From: Jaltomata sinuosa
Taxonomy: Eukaryota; Streptophyta; Magnoliopsida; Solanales; Solanaceae
Direction of reading: 5' to 3'
Assembly (NCBI GenBank): GCA_003996215.1
Contig: QJPP01001736.1
Span: 1-64,000, forward strand
Length of the DNA stretch: 64,000 nt
Numbering within the stretch: the stretch's first letter is position 1; each line of letters begins with the position of its first letter. Positions 11,060 through 22,987 of the stretch are shown in pieces. The notes below the pieces were generated by a model. It saw only the letters and a program-made list of their open reading frames with translations, did not search any database and was not told where the DNA came from. The position numbers and the translations under genes were made by a program.

Positions 11060-12216
11060 TGTAACGACCTGTTCAGTCATTATTAAAAGACACCTCATTA
11101 TGGATTTCGAGAACTTTTAAAATACGCTCTTGAATTAAATTAGGGTGACACGACGAAATTTTTTGAAATTTAAAATTTTACTCGGGTTGACGTCATGCCA
11201 CTATAGAGGGAATTTTTTTGCTATACTGTCATCGCATAGCGGCCGGTAGGTCGCTATAACGGGGTGACAGAATCAGAAACTCAGAAAATGGGTTTTATAT
11301 TTCTGACTTCTACTCTTCAGTTGCAAAAAGAACGAGGGTTGCTCCAAAAACTCTCCTAGGGTGCCTCTTGGCTTGGAAGCAATGGAGAGGAGGGATTTTC
11401 ACTCGGATGGGGTAAAACCCACGGATCTCACACCTAGTTCTCATCAGAATTTGCCTCCACGGAGCCAGAAGTTCGTGTTCAGACTTTTGCAGCAGCTGCT
11501 TGGTGTCCAGGTAGACTAGATTTAACTGAGTAATTTATACCTAATTTTTGAAGAATAATATATTGTAGATTAATAGGAGATTTCATGCTTAGGCCTTTGG
11601 GCACGGAGTCTGGATGGATAAGCGTGTTTAATCTTGCTGATTGGGGTAGAATTTTACCGTTATGAGTCATGTGACTCTGAGTTTGATTGATTGTATTGAA
11701 GTTGTGATTGTCAATCCTCGGATAATCGAAATTTGGGTGGGTTCACGGAGCTAGTGCTGATTAATTGTAAGGGTTGCTAGGCCATAGAAGATTTTCTAGG
11801 TTGGTATAATGAGGGGACGGATGATCTAGGAGGTACCAGGATCTTGGTATTGGGTATGGATTTCCTGTGGATGCATGTGTACTCCTAATTAAGTCCAGGA
11901 TTCGATGTATGTGAACTAATATGCTCAATTGATTAAGTCGGGATTAGTCTTCGTACAGGTCATCAAGGTTAGAATAGTGAATCATATCTGTTCGTGGTAG
12001 GTGATGGTTGTTGTAACCCAAATTCGTGATGTGTGCATTATAACTATTTTTTAGTATACTTGCACCATGTGTGTTCCAGATAAGAGAATAAATGTTAGTG
12101 ATATCTTAAGTGGCAATCTCATGTAATGAACTTGTTTAAATGCTTGTTAGTTGTACAAGTGTAGTATGTATTCATTGTGATTGTGATTGTTGTGATATCT
12201 ATGACTCTTCAATTTG

Positions 12217-12424
12217 ATCGGATACCACACCTGGTACATATTATTAGTTGGCTCGGGTACCACACTTGGTACAAGTTTTGCACTAATTAGCTCGAATATC
12301 ACGCCAGGTACAGATTATTGGTTGTCTCGAGTACCACGCCTGGTATAATATTATTCTCTGGTTGGCTCAGGTACCACGCTTGGTACATGTATTTTATGGT
12401 TGGCTCGGGTACCACGCCTTGTAC
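12217..12424 (+). repeat. Six-unit GTACCA..TGGTAC hairpin array
   Basis: Six imperfect copies of the TCGGGTACCACGCCTGGTAC unit are spaced 30-50 bases apart in the B 5' LTR. Arms in some units are mutated (ACACTTGGTAC, ATATCACGCCAGG). The matching six-unit array is at 35452-35661 in the other LTR. Confidence 0.8.
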
Positions 12425-12457
12425 GAGTTTACTCGTTATTTATTAATGTTTCATGTT

Positions 12458-12760
12458 AGTTCCTTGAGTGAATCAGGCTTATCTGTCATTGATGTTCTTT
12501 ACATGTTGGTTTCTTGAGTGAATTGGGCTTATCTGTTATTGATGTTCTTTACATATTGGTTCCTTGAGTGAACCAGACTTATTTGTTATATTGGTTCCTT
12601 GAGTGAACCAGGCTTATTTGTTATTGATGTTCTTTACATGTTGGTTTCTTGAGTGAATCGGGCTTATCTGTTGTTGATGTTCACTACATGTTGGTTCCTT
12701 GAGTGAACCAGGCTTATCTGTTATTGATGCTATTGCATGTTGGTTCCCTGGGAGGGACAG
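12458..12760 (+). repeat. 50-bp tandem array, 7 units (B 5' LTR)
   Basis: Units begin at 12458, 12508, 12558, 12593, 12643, 12693 and 12742. The core GGTTCCTTGAGTGAACC pairs GGTTC with GAACC around a 7-base loop, followed by a GGGCTTATCTGTTATTGATG-like spacer. One unit is shortened by 15 bp and the last is divergent. Confidence 0.9.
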
Positions 12761-14019
12761 AATTCATTGTTACTTGACATACATATTGGCCCTTGAGTGT
12801 CCAGTTGGTATGTGTTTAAGAGATAAGGTGGTTTCTCCTGTAAAATAGAGTTGCGTGTTAAATGCCATAGACGATATCCTAGGGATCCTTGGGTGGTCCG
12901 GGTTACTTGCAAGCTGTGACATAATTTTATGTGGTCTGGTTACTTGCATAGTTAGGCATGACTTATATGGTTGTTGAGTCCGGTTGTTAACTGGAGTCTT
13001 ATGGGTTGTCATATGGACTTGGCTGATTCATGTTGTCTGGTTATATTCTATTACCATTGCACATTCACAATTCCTATTTTGGCTAGAGTGACAGGCCGGC
13101 TAGTGGTGATGTCTGAGCTAGTTGGTCACACGGCTAGAGGTTGTGAGGTGTATTGCTTGATGGGTTCAAAACGGGTGAGCTTGGAGGGTCTAAGGTTCTT
13201 AAGAAGTCAGGTACGACTAGGTTAGTGAATCAAGGCTAGTATTTGGTGAGTGCCTAATTTGGCGGGATGTCAAGGGTAAGGAACCTTTGGGGTTGAGTGC
13301 ATAGAACTCACAAGTAGTCATATAATCATGTCCGACTTGTAACAAGGAATGTTTCCCTATATATGATAAGACTGGTAGGATCTAAGGATTATAAGGGGCC
13401 CACGTATGACAAGATTAGTAGAGTAGGGTGTTCTCTAATGTTCGAGTTGGCAGCGGAATAGGGAAATGAGGCTTGGGGGGAAAGGTGCATGGAATTCACG
13501 GCAGCATATCTGGGTAGTAGGAGTTATTGATAATGGACTCTGACTGTATAAATTTTATGATGCATGCTTTCTTTTGGATATTTACATGATGTTATATGAT
13601 AGATTTAGATCGAACGATGATGCCTACCAGTACGTGTTGTTTGTACTGATACTACTCTTACTATGCCTTTTTAGGTATATTCTGGTTGCGGGATCAATTG
13701 ATGTTTCTCAGTGATGTGGATAGCAATCTCCAGTAGCTCCTACTCATCTCTTCCTATGGTGGGACTTGTGTCTTATTCTTTTATTTCATATCTCTTAGCA
13801 GCTCTTGTACGTGTTCAGATTAGTTCCTAGAGAGGGGTTCATTTGTATTTAAAAAGATTTCATTGTAATTAACGTTTTGAGATTTGTTGTATGTTATTAA
13901 GATAAATTTTAATATTTCTTATTTACTTATGTATACCTGTTTTAATTGGGTGGTAAGAGTTCTCCTATCTAGGTGATTTAGAGTAGGTGCTCATACGGCT
14001 TGATAGTTGGATCATGATA

Positions 14020-15778
14020 TTTTGGAATCAGAGCCTAGATTATCGGTGTCCTAGTACAAGAGCAAATGTCGAATAGCGTCATGTGGATTGGTGTGTTGAC
14101 GTCCACATCTAATCCTTGGGAAGCTATGAAGCATTTTAGGAAATTGTTCTACTTTCTTTATTCCTTTCATGCGATTTGTTGCTTGCTTGTATGAGTTGAG
14201 TCCAATTGGTATCTGTTGATTCCAATTGATATCTTAACGAGGTGAATCGATGTCGTTGGCTCCAGCTAAAATGACACAAGCAAGGGAAATTAGAACTGGA
14301 AAGGTTCCAATTGGTATCTGACTATAGAGGCTTTGTAAACGCATGGATGACCGGCTAATGGTTATCCATGAGGCGAATAAGGATAATAAAAAGGGCTTTC
14401 TCAGTGATGAAACTTGAAATTGGTGCTTATGTGTACTTGTATTTCTTGAATGACTGCGAATATGTAAAATGTGATTATCAAATTACTGTAAAATTCATGG
14501 TTAGTGAAAGGTCATAATTTGGTTATATATTTATGGTTAAAGAAAAATTAATTGCTATGTGATTTAACTAAAAAATTTGTGCTAAATTTTGGGCATGGAC
14601 TTACCATTGGTAAAATGGTAAGGGGACATATTGATTATGACTATGGGTAAACTTTAGTTTTAGGACAGTCATGATTTAGTTGAGAACCATGGGAAAAAGG
14701 GCTATTATTGTATAATAGCAAAAAATTATTGTTATGAATAGTTTTTTAGTGTGATTCATAATTGGTTTTTATGATAATGTGATGCTAATGTGTAGTTAAT
14801 GAGGAAACCGTGAGATTATAGTGGGATCAAGTTTCTGGGTATTTGTGATATTATGAGTGTCTATTGGTGGAAACAGTCACCCATGTACTATTTGGCAAGA
14901 TGACCTGTAATTGGCTGATTTTTGTTTGACATTGCTCATAGGCTTATTGTATGAGAATGATTATTGGCTAATAGTGGCTCTTGAAAAAGGTATAGTTAAA
15001 TTGTGGAGATTTTAAAATATGTTAGCGTATTTATGATTAATGATCCTTAGTGGTAGGACCGGTTGAGGGAATGGGGTTATTAATGTATTTGTGAACATTC
15101 ATATCTCTCTTGTTGATCATGATAATACCTTGTGGTTACTGCTCATTGAGTAGTGGTGATGTGCTTGTTATAGCGTTGGTTAGGGTGTAAGTACCCAGGT
15201 AGAGTTCTCCCTAGGATGAGAGTTGACAAAAATCTCAGGCTAGGATGGGTTCCAATAAAAATTTTATGTTGTGTGGTTTAGGGATTTTTAGTGTCTTAAG
15301 GTGTAGTGTTCGAGAAAATTAAGGTGATAGCGTGATATATGAGGGACATAGTATCCTATAGAAACTTTTAGAATAGAATCGGGGGTTAGTAGAACTTCGG
15401 ATATAGCATTTGGCGTAAAGGGGTTAGTCTGGGATGTCAAAATTTGAGTTTTGTGCTGCAAGTTTGGCAAAAATTGGGACTGCCCAGAGTTACTGTCTCG
15501 CCTACATCGCTATAGTAGGAGGTAGGCCACTACTGCGATGTCGTTATAGCGGAAATTTTTCCTCTATAGCGAGGCTGTTATAGCGGGAAATGGGTCACCA
15601 TAGCGGGATTTAGTTCTTCATAGCAAAAAATATTCTTTTTTCTGTTATGTTCAAACTCCTTTCATTCTAGAATATTAACGAGGCCCTGGATTACTTGGGT
15701 GTTCTAGAAAAGGGCTGCTATTTGTAGTTCGTGCAACTCAAAGGAAGGGAAATTCCTTGATCAAGCGAAGTAGTAAAA
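14020..15778 (+). mobile_element. Element B interior, left part (non-coding)
   Basis: No gag or pol frame is visible. The first 250 bases resemble the leaders of A and C (TCCAATTGGTATCTG phrases). The middle is AT-rich. About 15330-15700 resembles the U3 of a related LTR, with CTATAGCGG-type repeats at about 15508-15628 and a GTAAAGGGGTTA..GGGATGTCA block. Together with 34140-34308 the interior totals only about 1.9 kb, so B is a non-autonomous element or an internally deleted one. Element C is inserted at 15778/15779. Confidence 0.75.
14023..14034 (+). other. Primer-binding site of element B
   Basis: TGGAATCAGAGC differs at one base from TGGTATCAGAGC, the site complementary to the 3' end of initiator tRNA-Met. 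Confidence 0.75.
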
Positions 15779-17836
15779 TGTAACGATCGGGTTCGTTATT
15801 ACGGGTAAACCTTTCATGCCAAGTTTAGAGTTAGAAAACTTTCGGGTTTGGGAGTTGAAAATTTTGGGCTAGGCTAGTCTCGGTCGGTTTTGGAGCGAGG
15901 TATGGTCTAGGGAAATCCGGGTGAGGATTGGATAATCTGTCTTGTATTGAGATAGTTTTCTGTTTAGGTAAGACATAAAGGAGTCCGGGGGACTTTTCGG
16001 AAGTGAATTCGGGTAAGTAGAACTCTCGGTATGAGAGTTGACGTGAAGGGGTTATTCTGGAATGTCAGGAAATCAAGTGTGTTATAAAATGGTCACTTTT
16101 GGTGAACTTTATGACTTTTTATCCCCTGTCAACCGCCACAACAATTGACACATTGCTATAGTGACCTACGCTATAGCAGAAAAATTACCGCCATAAGGAA
16201 GTCAACGTCGGTCAGCACCGCTATAGCGGACGGTTCTGCTATGGTGGTACCTCTATAGCGGAGCATGGACCACCATAGCAGGTGATTCAGGATTTAATGC
16301 AGAAAACTTCCCCAAAATATTCAGTTTTCATCAAGAATATTTTGGGAGAAGGGCAAGGCAATTTTAGGCGATTTTCCTCCGTTTAGCATCATTTTTCATT
16401 CCAAAGGTAAGGATTCTACTCCCTTAACTTAGTGCTTTAATTCCTATGGAGTAGAATTACTAGTTGTGGACTTGGGAGAAGGCTTGGAATGACCTAGAAA
16501 TGGTAGAATCCGGGGAAAAGGAGGATTCTTGGGCATAGAAGTTCTTGGGTCTTGTTAATTTTTGTTGGGTTATGATCATTTAGCCATAATTCTCTAAACT
16601 TATCCATAAAAATGGTAGCATTAGGTGAATTGATGGTTGGAAGTCCCAGAAAAAGGGTGGAATGATCATAGTTTGGCCTGGGGTTTGGAATTTTTGCATA
16701 ATCTGGGTATTTTAGGCCTGTAATTGATTATAATTATTGTATATTTGTTTTTAGACCAAGAACAAGCAAGGGATTCAGAAAAAGGGAAGACTCCGATTCA
16801 ATAGAGCTATCGAGTAATTCGAGGTAGATGATGGTTATTGATTCTAATATGTATTATGTGTTTACGTACTATTTCGTTGTAGTGTATGAGTTGCTTATTT
16901 AGGGAATGAATTGTGAATGTCTAGTTATTCGGTAATCAGTCTTGTGAAATGAACTTGTTGGTTTTACAAGTATGTTTGTTCATTGGTTGTGATAGATTGG
17001 ACCTGGTGTGATATTTGGTTGGATAGAGTACCACGCCTGGTATGGGAATTACTAACGGTTGGCTCGGGTACCATACCTTGTACGGTATACTACGGTTGGC
17101 TCGAATACCATGCCTGATACGGGAATTCATAATGGTTGGCTCGGGTACCACGCCTGGTACGAGTTATGTTATTTGCAATTATTGTATTATTTTGATGGTT
17201 CCATGAGTGGACTGGGTTGTATATTATTGAAATGTGATTATTGCATATGGTCCATGAGAGGTCGGGTAATTATATCTGTGTGTTAGGTTGGTCTTGGTGT
17301 AGACCGGGGTCGCATGTTGAACACTTAGGTGTAGTTAGGGGGATCCTTGGTTGGTCCGGGCTATGTGTAAAAGGTTATCTATATGTTGTTTTCATTGAAT
17401 GTGTCAATGGTTGTCATCTATTTTCATGTGGTTGACAAGATAAGGAAAAGATTTGTAGTCGGTATATTGTGGCTTATTACATGCTTACTGTGCCTTACTA
17501 TGTTATGGTTTACTGTTCATATTCTGCTTATTTGGAACTGGCTGATGATCCTACCAGTACAAGATGATTTTGTGCTGATTCTACACTTGCTTTTCTTTTG
17601 TGAGTACATGCAATCTTCCGACGGCTGACGCACGACCTCAGTTGTAGTCCTAGTGTTTCTAGATATCAAGGGTGAGCTTCTTCGATCGAGCTACCTTGGT
17701 TTCTTTCTTTTAGTTATAGCCCACTTGTTTCAGGCTTAAACTTTTAGTTAGACTTGGTAAGTGTTGGGTCAGTTATGGTCCGCTCATTCTGGGGCTTTCG
17801 GGTGGGAACCACTCACGGCGGGTCTGGGTCGTGACA
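15779..17836 (+). repeat. 5' LTR of element C (2058 bp)
   Basis: It starts TGTAACGATC and ends GGGTCGTGACA. TAAAA at 15774-15778 is the left target duplication. Palindromic CTATAGCGG motifs lie at about 16155-16283 and a four-unit GTACCA hairpin array at 17019-17160. Relative to the C 3' LTR it lacks about 140 bases near 17740, after GGCTTAAACTTTTAGTT. Confidence 0.93.
17019..17160 (+). repeat. Four-unit GTACCA hairpin array (C 5' LTR)
   Basis: Units start near 17019, 17061, 17097 and 17136. The last, GGGTACCACGCCTGGTAC, is intact; the others have one or two changed arm bases. Confidence 0.8.
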
Positions 17837-17840
17837 AAGA

Positions 17841-17852
17841 TGGTATCAGAGC
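17841..17852 (+). other. Primer-binding site of element C
   Basis: TGGTATCAGAGC is a full match to the complement of the initiator tRNA-Met 3' end, four bases after the LTR. Confidence 0.92.
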
Positions 17853-18053
17853 CCTAGGTTCATTGATCTCGTCGTACCAAAATGGGTCTAGTAGAGTCTT
17901 GCAGAATAGTACGGAGACGTCTATACTTTTCTTCGAGAGGCTATAGGACTTTAGGAAACTATCTCTTCTTCCTTCCTTCATGCTATAACTTGATTCCAAT
18001 TGGTATCTGGTGATACAAATGGATATCTAACTCTTTCACTCTTCTGTTCGTAG

Positions 18054-19393
18054 ATGGTTAATACGAGGAACAACAGAGCGAGACCAGTGGTCCCAGCAGC
18101 GGGCCTCAATGTCAGAGGTAAAGGAAGAGGCAGAGGGAGGGGCCAAGGTAGAAAAACACCTGCTAGGGGTGGAGCTCAGGAAGCTGCAGGAGCACGTGAG
18201 GTGACCCCTCCCCCACCCAAGGATCAAGTTGAAGAGGAAGTTGAGGTTGTTGTTGAGGAAGGCGCTGATCAGGCGGAGGCGGCACCGACTGGAGGTGCAG
18301 GACTTCCCTCTATCTCGCCTGAGGAGTTTCAGTATGTGTGGTCCTTTTTGAGTGGGCTGATTGGTGATGGAGACAATCCCACGGGTACGGCAGATCAAGT
18401 TCCAAGTGCTCAGCCAGTGGTTAATATAGCTCCTAGAATGGATGCAGCTTCGGGCACAGACGACTTCTTCAGACCAATGCTAGGTCTAGTTATGACAGGA
18501 AGTGAGCACGAGATGCTGACCAAGTTCCTTAAGCTGAAACCTTCTACGTTTCATGGTACTGAGAAGGAGGATGCTTATGAGTTCATATTGGACAGTTATG
18601 AGAGGCTGCACAAGCAGGCATTGTGCAACAACATGGGGTTGAGTTCGTCACTTTCCAGCTATAGGGTGATTCTAAGCAGTGGTGGAGGTCTCATATGGAA
18701 TGTCGGTCATCTGTTTTGCCTCCACTGACTTGGGAGAAGTTTCATGCTCTCTTCTTAGAGAAGTATGTACCTCGTACTTTGACAAATTACAAAAAGGATG
18801 AGTTCCTGGCTCTGGAACAGGGTAGCATGTCGGTCTCCGCTTATGAGGCCAAGTTTTATGTCCTGTCTCATTTTGCTACACAGTTGTTGGGTACCGAAGA
18901 GGAGAGGGTTCGATTGTTTGTAATGGTTCTGAACATGAATTTGCAAGTGTTGTCTGTACACATGACTTTAGCAGGGAGAAACTTCAATGAGGTCACCGAT
19001 TATGCGAAGAAGTTAGAAGGGGTTAAGCAGGTCGAGCAGGCTAAAGTGTTAGCCAAGAAGTCTCAGAATGAGGGGAATTTCAGTGGTTCGTACTCCAGGG
19101 GTCATCATCAGCAGACATACTCTGCCCGTCCTATTTAGTCGGCTCTAACAGCTACCACAGGTGGTCGTCCGGGAGCTAGTCAACAGTTTTCAGCTCCTAG
19201 AGGCCAGAGAGCTTCTTACACATCTACCAGCAGGTGTACACTGGATCGCGGTTGTTTTCATTGTGGTGATCTAAGTCATTTTAAGAAGGAGTTCCCTCAC
19301 GGACAGACTGGTAATCAGGCTCAGCAGCAGTCCAAGGTTGTGGTTCCAGCGGGTAGAGGCAGTTATGCTAGAGGTCATCCACAGGGTGGGTGA
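18054..19393 (+). pseudogene. Element C gag (broken)
   Basis: Retrotransposon capsid-nucleocapsid gene of the A/C chromovirus family. It starts MVNTRNN at 18054 with an Arg/Gly-rich N-terminus, then the capsid region (EHEMLTKFLKLKP, then WEKFHALFLEKYVP). A one-base deletion near 18617 shifts the frame. The homologous frame has a TAG at 18662-18664 that copy A also has. A further TAG ends the second frame at 19136-19138. The zinc knuckle at 19253-19294 has lost its last Cys (Phe). A TGA at 19391-19393, also shared with A, separates gag from the protease region. Confidence 0.88.
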
Positions 19394-22300
19394 GGTAACT
19401 TTCAGGCAGGTCTGGGAGACAGAGCTAATGGTGGCACGGGCAGGGATGCGGTGCAGCCAGCCAAGGAAGTTTCTCAAATTGATGACCGGGCTCACTGCTA
19501 TGCTTTTCTAGGAAAATCTGAGGCAGAGGCATCAGTCGCAGTGATCACAGGTATAATTCTTGTCTGTGATAGGATGGCTTCTGTACTATTTAACCCAGGA
19601 TCTATGTACTCTTATGTGTCTGTGAAATTTGCATTGGGTCTAGATTTGATATGTGATGTCCTTAATTCCCCTATCCATGTGTCTACCCCGATTGGAGAGT
19701 CGGTGATTGTGAATCATGTTTATCGTACTTGTTATATGGTATTTGTGGGGTTACAGACTTGGGTGGATTTGATAATTCTGGATATGGTAGACTTTGATGT
19801 TATATTGGGCATGACCTGATTGTCTCCCTATCATGCCGTATTGAATTGTAATATTAAGATTGTGGCTCTAGAATATTCAGGTAAGGATAGACTAGGGGAA
19901 TGTGTGTACAGGCCTAAGCAAGCTAAAATAATATCATTTGTTCAGGCTAGGAAGCTAGTGGGGAGAGGGTGTTGGGCCTTCTTGGTTCATCTTCGGGATG
20001 ATAGTGTGGAGTCCCCATCTATTGAGTCAGTTTCGGTTGTTGTAGAATTTCAGGAAGTGTTTCCAGTGGATTTGCCTGGTATACCTCCGGATAGGGACAT
20101 CGATTTTTGTATTGATTTGGATTCGGGCACTCGCCCAATTTCTATTCCGCTGTATCGTATGGCTCTAGCAGAGTTAAGGGAACTTAAGACTCAGATTCAG
20201 GAACTCCTAGATAAGGGTTTTATCTGTCCCAGTGCTTCACCTTGGGGTGATCTGGTGTTGTTTGTGAAAAAGAAGGATGGTAGTATGCCAATGTGCATAA
20301 ACTACATGCAGTTGAACAAGGTTACCATCCGGAATAAGTACTCTTTACCCCGTATTGATGATCTTTTTGACCAATTACAAGGTGCATCTGTGTTTTCAAA
20401 AATTGACTTAAGGTTAGGGTATCATCAGTTAAAGATTAGGCCCGAGGACATCTCTAAGACTGCTTTTTGGACTCGGTATGGGCATTACAAGTTCCTATTG
20501 ATGTCATTTGGGTGGACCAATGTGACGGCAGCATTCATGAGTCTGATGAATGGGGTGTTTAAGTCTTATTTGGATTCTTTCATCATTGTGTTTATTGATG
20601 ATATTTTGATCTACTCCAAGAGTAAGAAGGACCATGTTGAGCATCTCCGTATTGTGTTGGTTATATTGAGGCATCAGAAGCTTTATGCAAAATTTTCTAA
20701 GAGTGAGATTTGGTTGACTTCAGTCGCTTTCCTTGGGCATTTAGTTCAGAAAAGGGGGTGATGGTGGATCCCCAGAAAATTGAGGCAGTTAATAGTTGGG
20801 TCCGGCCTAGCTCTATGACTAAGGTGAGGAGTTTTGTAGGGCTTGCAGGTTACCATAGCAGGTTTGTCAAGGATTTTGCGTCCATTGCTACTCACTTGAC
20901 AAGGTTGACTCAGAAGGAGGTACCGCTTGTATAGTCCGACAAGTGTTAAAAGAGCTTCCAATATCTCAAGACACTTCTTACCACAACTCTCATCCTTTCA
21001 TTGCCGGTTGAAGGTAAATATTTTATTGTATATTGTGATGCTTTACAGCGGGTTTGGGTGCTGTTTTGATGCAGGACAGGAATGTGATAGCATATGCTTC
21101 TAGGAAATTGAAGGTCCATGAAAAGAATTATCCAACTCATGACTTGGAGTTGGCAGTGGTGGTTTTTGCACTTAAAATTTGGAGATACTATCTCGATGGG
21201 GTCAAGTGTGAAGTATTCATTGATCATCGCAGTCTGCATCATGTATTTACTCATAAGGACTTGAATCTGAGATAGAGGAGGTGGATGGAGTTGTTGAAGG
21301 ATTATGATGCGACCATCCAGTACCATCCGGGTAAGGCTAATGTGGTGGCAGACGCATTGAGCCGGAAGACCATCAACATAGGCAGTTTGGATTGTTTGGG
21401 GTGTCCAAGCGACCACTGGCAAGGTAGATTCAGGCCTTAGAATCTAGGTTCATGCACTTGGGTATCTCAGAAAAGGGTGGAGTGTTGGCCAGTATTGAGG
21501 TCAAATCACATTCATAGAGGAGATAAAGGCCAAACAGTTTCAGGATTCGCAATTGAGCAAGCTATGGAGCAAGGTAATATCCGGAGAGTTTAGGGATGCC
21601 GCGTTGGACTCTGGCAGGGTGTTGAATTTCATAGAAAGGATTTGTGTTCCTCAATTTGATGAAATAATTCAGAAGGTGTTTACAGAGTCTCATGGTTCGC
21701 TGTACTCAATTCATCCGGGCATAACCAAGATGTACAGGAATTTGAGGTAACTTTATTGGTGGCCTGGGATGAAAAGGGATATAGCTGATTCGGTGTCCAA
21801 ATGTCAGAATTGCCAGTAGGTCAAGTATGAGCATCAAAGGATTGCAGGAATACTTCAGAGGATGTCTATCCTCGAGTAGAAGTGGGAGAGGATAGCCATG
21901 GATTTTGTGATGGGTCTTCCCAAGACCTTGGGAAAGTATGACTCTATTTGGGTCATTGTGGACAGGATGACCAAGTCAGCTCATTTCATTCTGGTCAGGG
22001 TGGACTATAATTCATAGCAGTTGGCTAAGATCTATGTGAAGTAGATCATGAGATTGCATGGGGTACCATTGTCCATCATTTCAGACAGGGGTACGCAATT
22101 TACTTCTAAGTTCTAGGGTAAGTTACATGAAGAGTTGGGCACTCAACTCATTTTCAACACATCTTTCTATCCTCATACAGACGGTCAATCGGAGAGGACA
22201 ATCCAAGTGTTGGAAAACATGCTAAGAGCATGTGTGATTGACTTTGGAGGTCATTGGGACCAGTTCCTGCCGTTGTGTGAATTCTCATATAACAACAGCT

Positions 22301-22935
22301 ACCACTCTAGTATCGATATGACACCATTTAAGGCATTGTATAAGAGGGGTTGTAAATCCCCTATAGGGTGGTTTGAGGCATGTGATGTGAAGCCTCTGGG
22401 CGTAGACCTAGTAAAGGAAGCGTAGGAAACAATAAGGGGCATTCAGACCAAGTTGCTAACGGCCTCGAGCAGGCAGAAGGAATAAATGGATTGCAAGGTA
22501 AGAGACATGGATTTTCAGGTTGGTGAACAAGTACTATTGAAAGTGTCACCAATGAAGGGGGTTATGCATTTTGGTAAGAAGGGCAAGCTCAACCCTCGGT
22601 TTATCAGTCCATTTGAGGTCCTCGAAATGGTAGGGTCAGTGGCTTACAGGTTAGTACTGCCATCCAATATTCCATGTATCCATATTGAAGCGGTACTATG
22701 GGGATGGAGATTACATTATCAAATGGGATGAAGTATTACTAGACAAGGATCTTTGGTATGACGAGGAACCGGTGGTGATTCTTGATCGAGATGTCCGAAT
22801 GTTGAGGACAAAAGGGATTAAATTGGTGAAAGTTCAATAGAAGCATCATCCGGTTGAGGAAGCCACTTGGGAAATCAAGAAAGACATGCGGGACAAGTAC
22901 CCTCACTTGTTTGAGGATTCAGGTACTACTCTTTC
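19394..22935 (+). pseudogene. Element C pol (protease, RT, RNase H, integrase, chromodomain; broken)
   Basis: Domains run in the Ty3/gypsy order. The protease (from about 19580) has FNPGS, so the catalytic Asp is Asn. Reverse transcriptase (about 20210-20760) keeps FIDDILIYS. RNase H follows at about 21040-21380, then an HHCC and DDE-type integrase (about 21640-22400; SDRGTQF, HTDGQSER) and a chromodomain (about 22750-22915; ATWEIKKDMRDKYPHLF). A frameshift occurs at about 20750, and stops fall at 19817, 20932 (shared with A), 21748, 21817, 21877, 22016, 22042, 22114 and elsewhere. Many stops are CAG or TGG codons turned into TAG. The copy cannot be autonomous. Confidence 0.88.
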
Positions 22936-22987
22936 CCCTCTTTATTTCCGTATTTTTGTGTTTAATAATGGCTAAATTTGTATATGT

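Larger units (their letters stand above)
11060..14019 (+). repeat. 5' LTR of element B (2960 bp)
   Basis: It starts TGTAACGACC and ends ATCATGATA, a decayed form of the GTCGTGACA terminus. It matches the B 3' LTR at 34309-37427 throughout. ATGAA at 11055-11059 is the left target duplication. Inside are CTATAGCGG-like motifs (about 11198-11262), a six-unit GTACCA hairpin array (12217-12424) and a 50-bp tandem array (12458-12760). The many short frames have no domains. Confidence 0.9.

Noticed and set aside
10898..11098. 66-residue minus frame as one protein
   Set aside because: Only the part up to 11059 is copia RNase H; the rest is B LTR sequence across an insertion junction.
17059..17628. 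Several 64-81-residue frames in LTR C
   Set aside because: They cross the hairpin array and T-rich LTR sequence; frames are not kept in the other LTR beyond what duplication explains.
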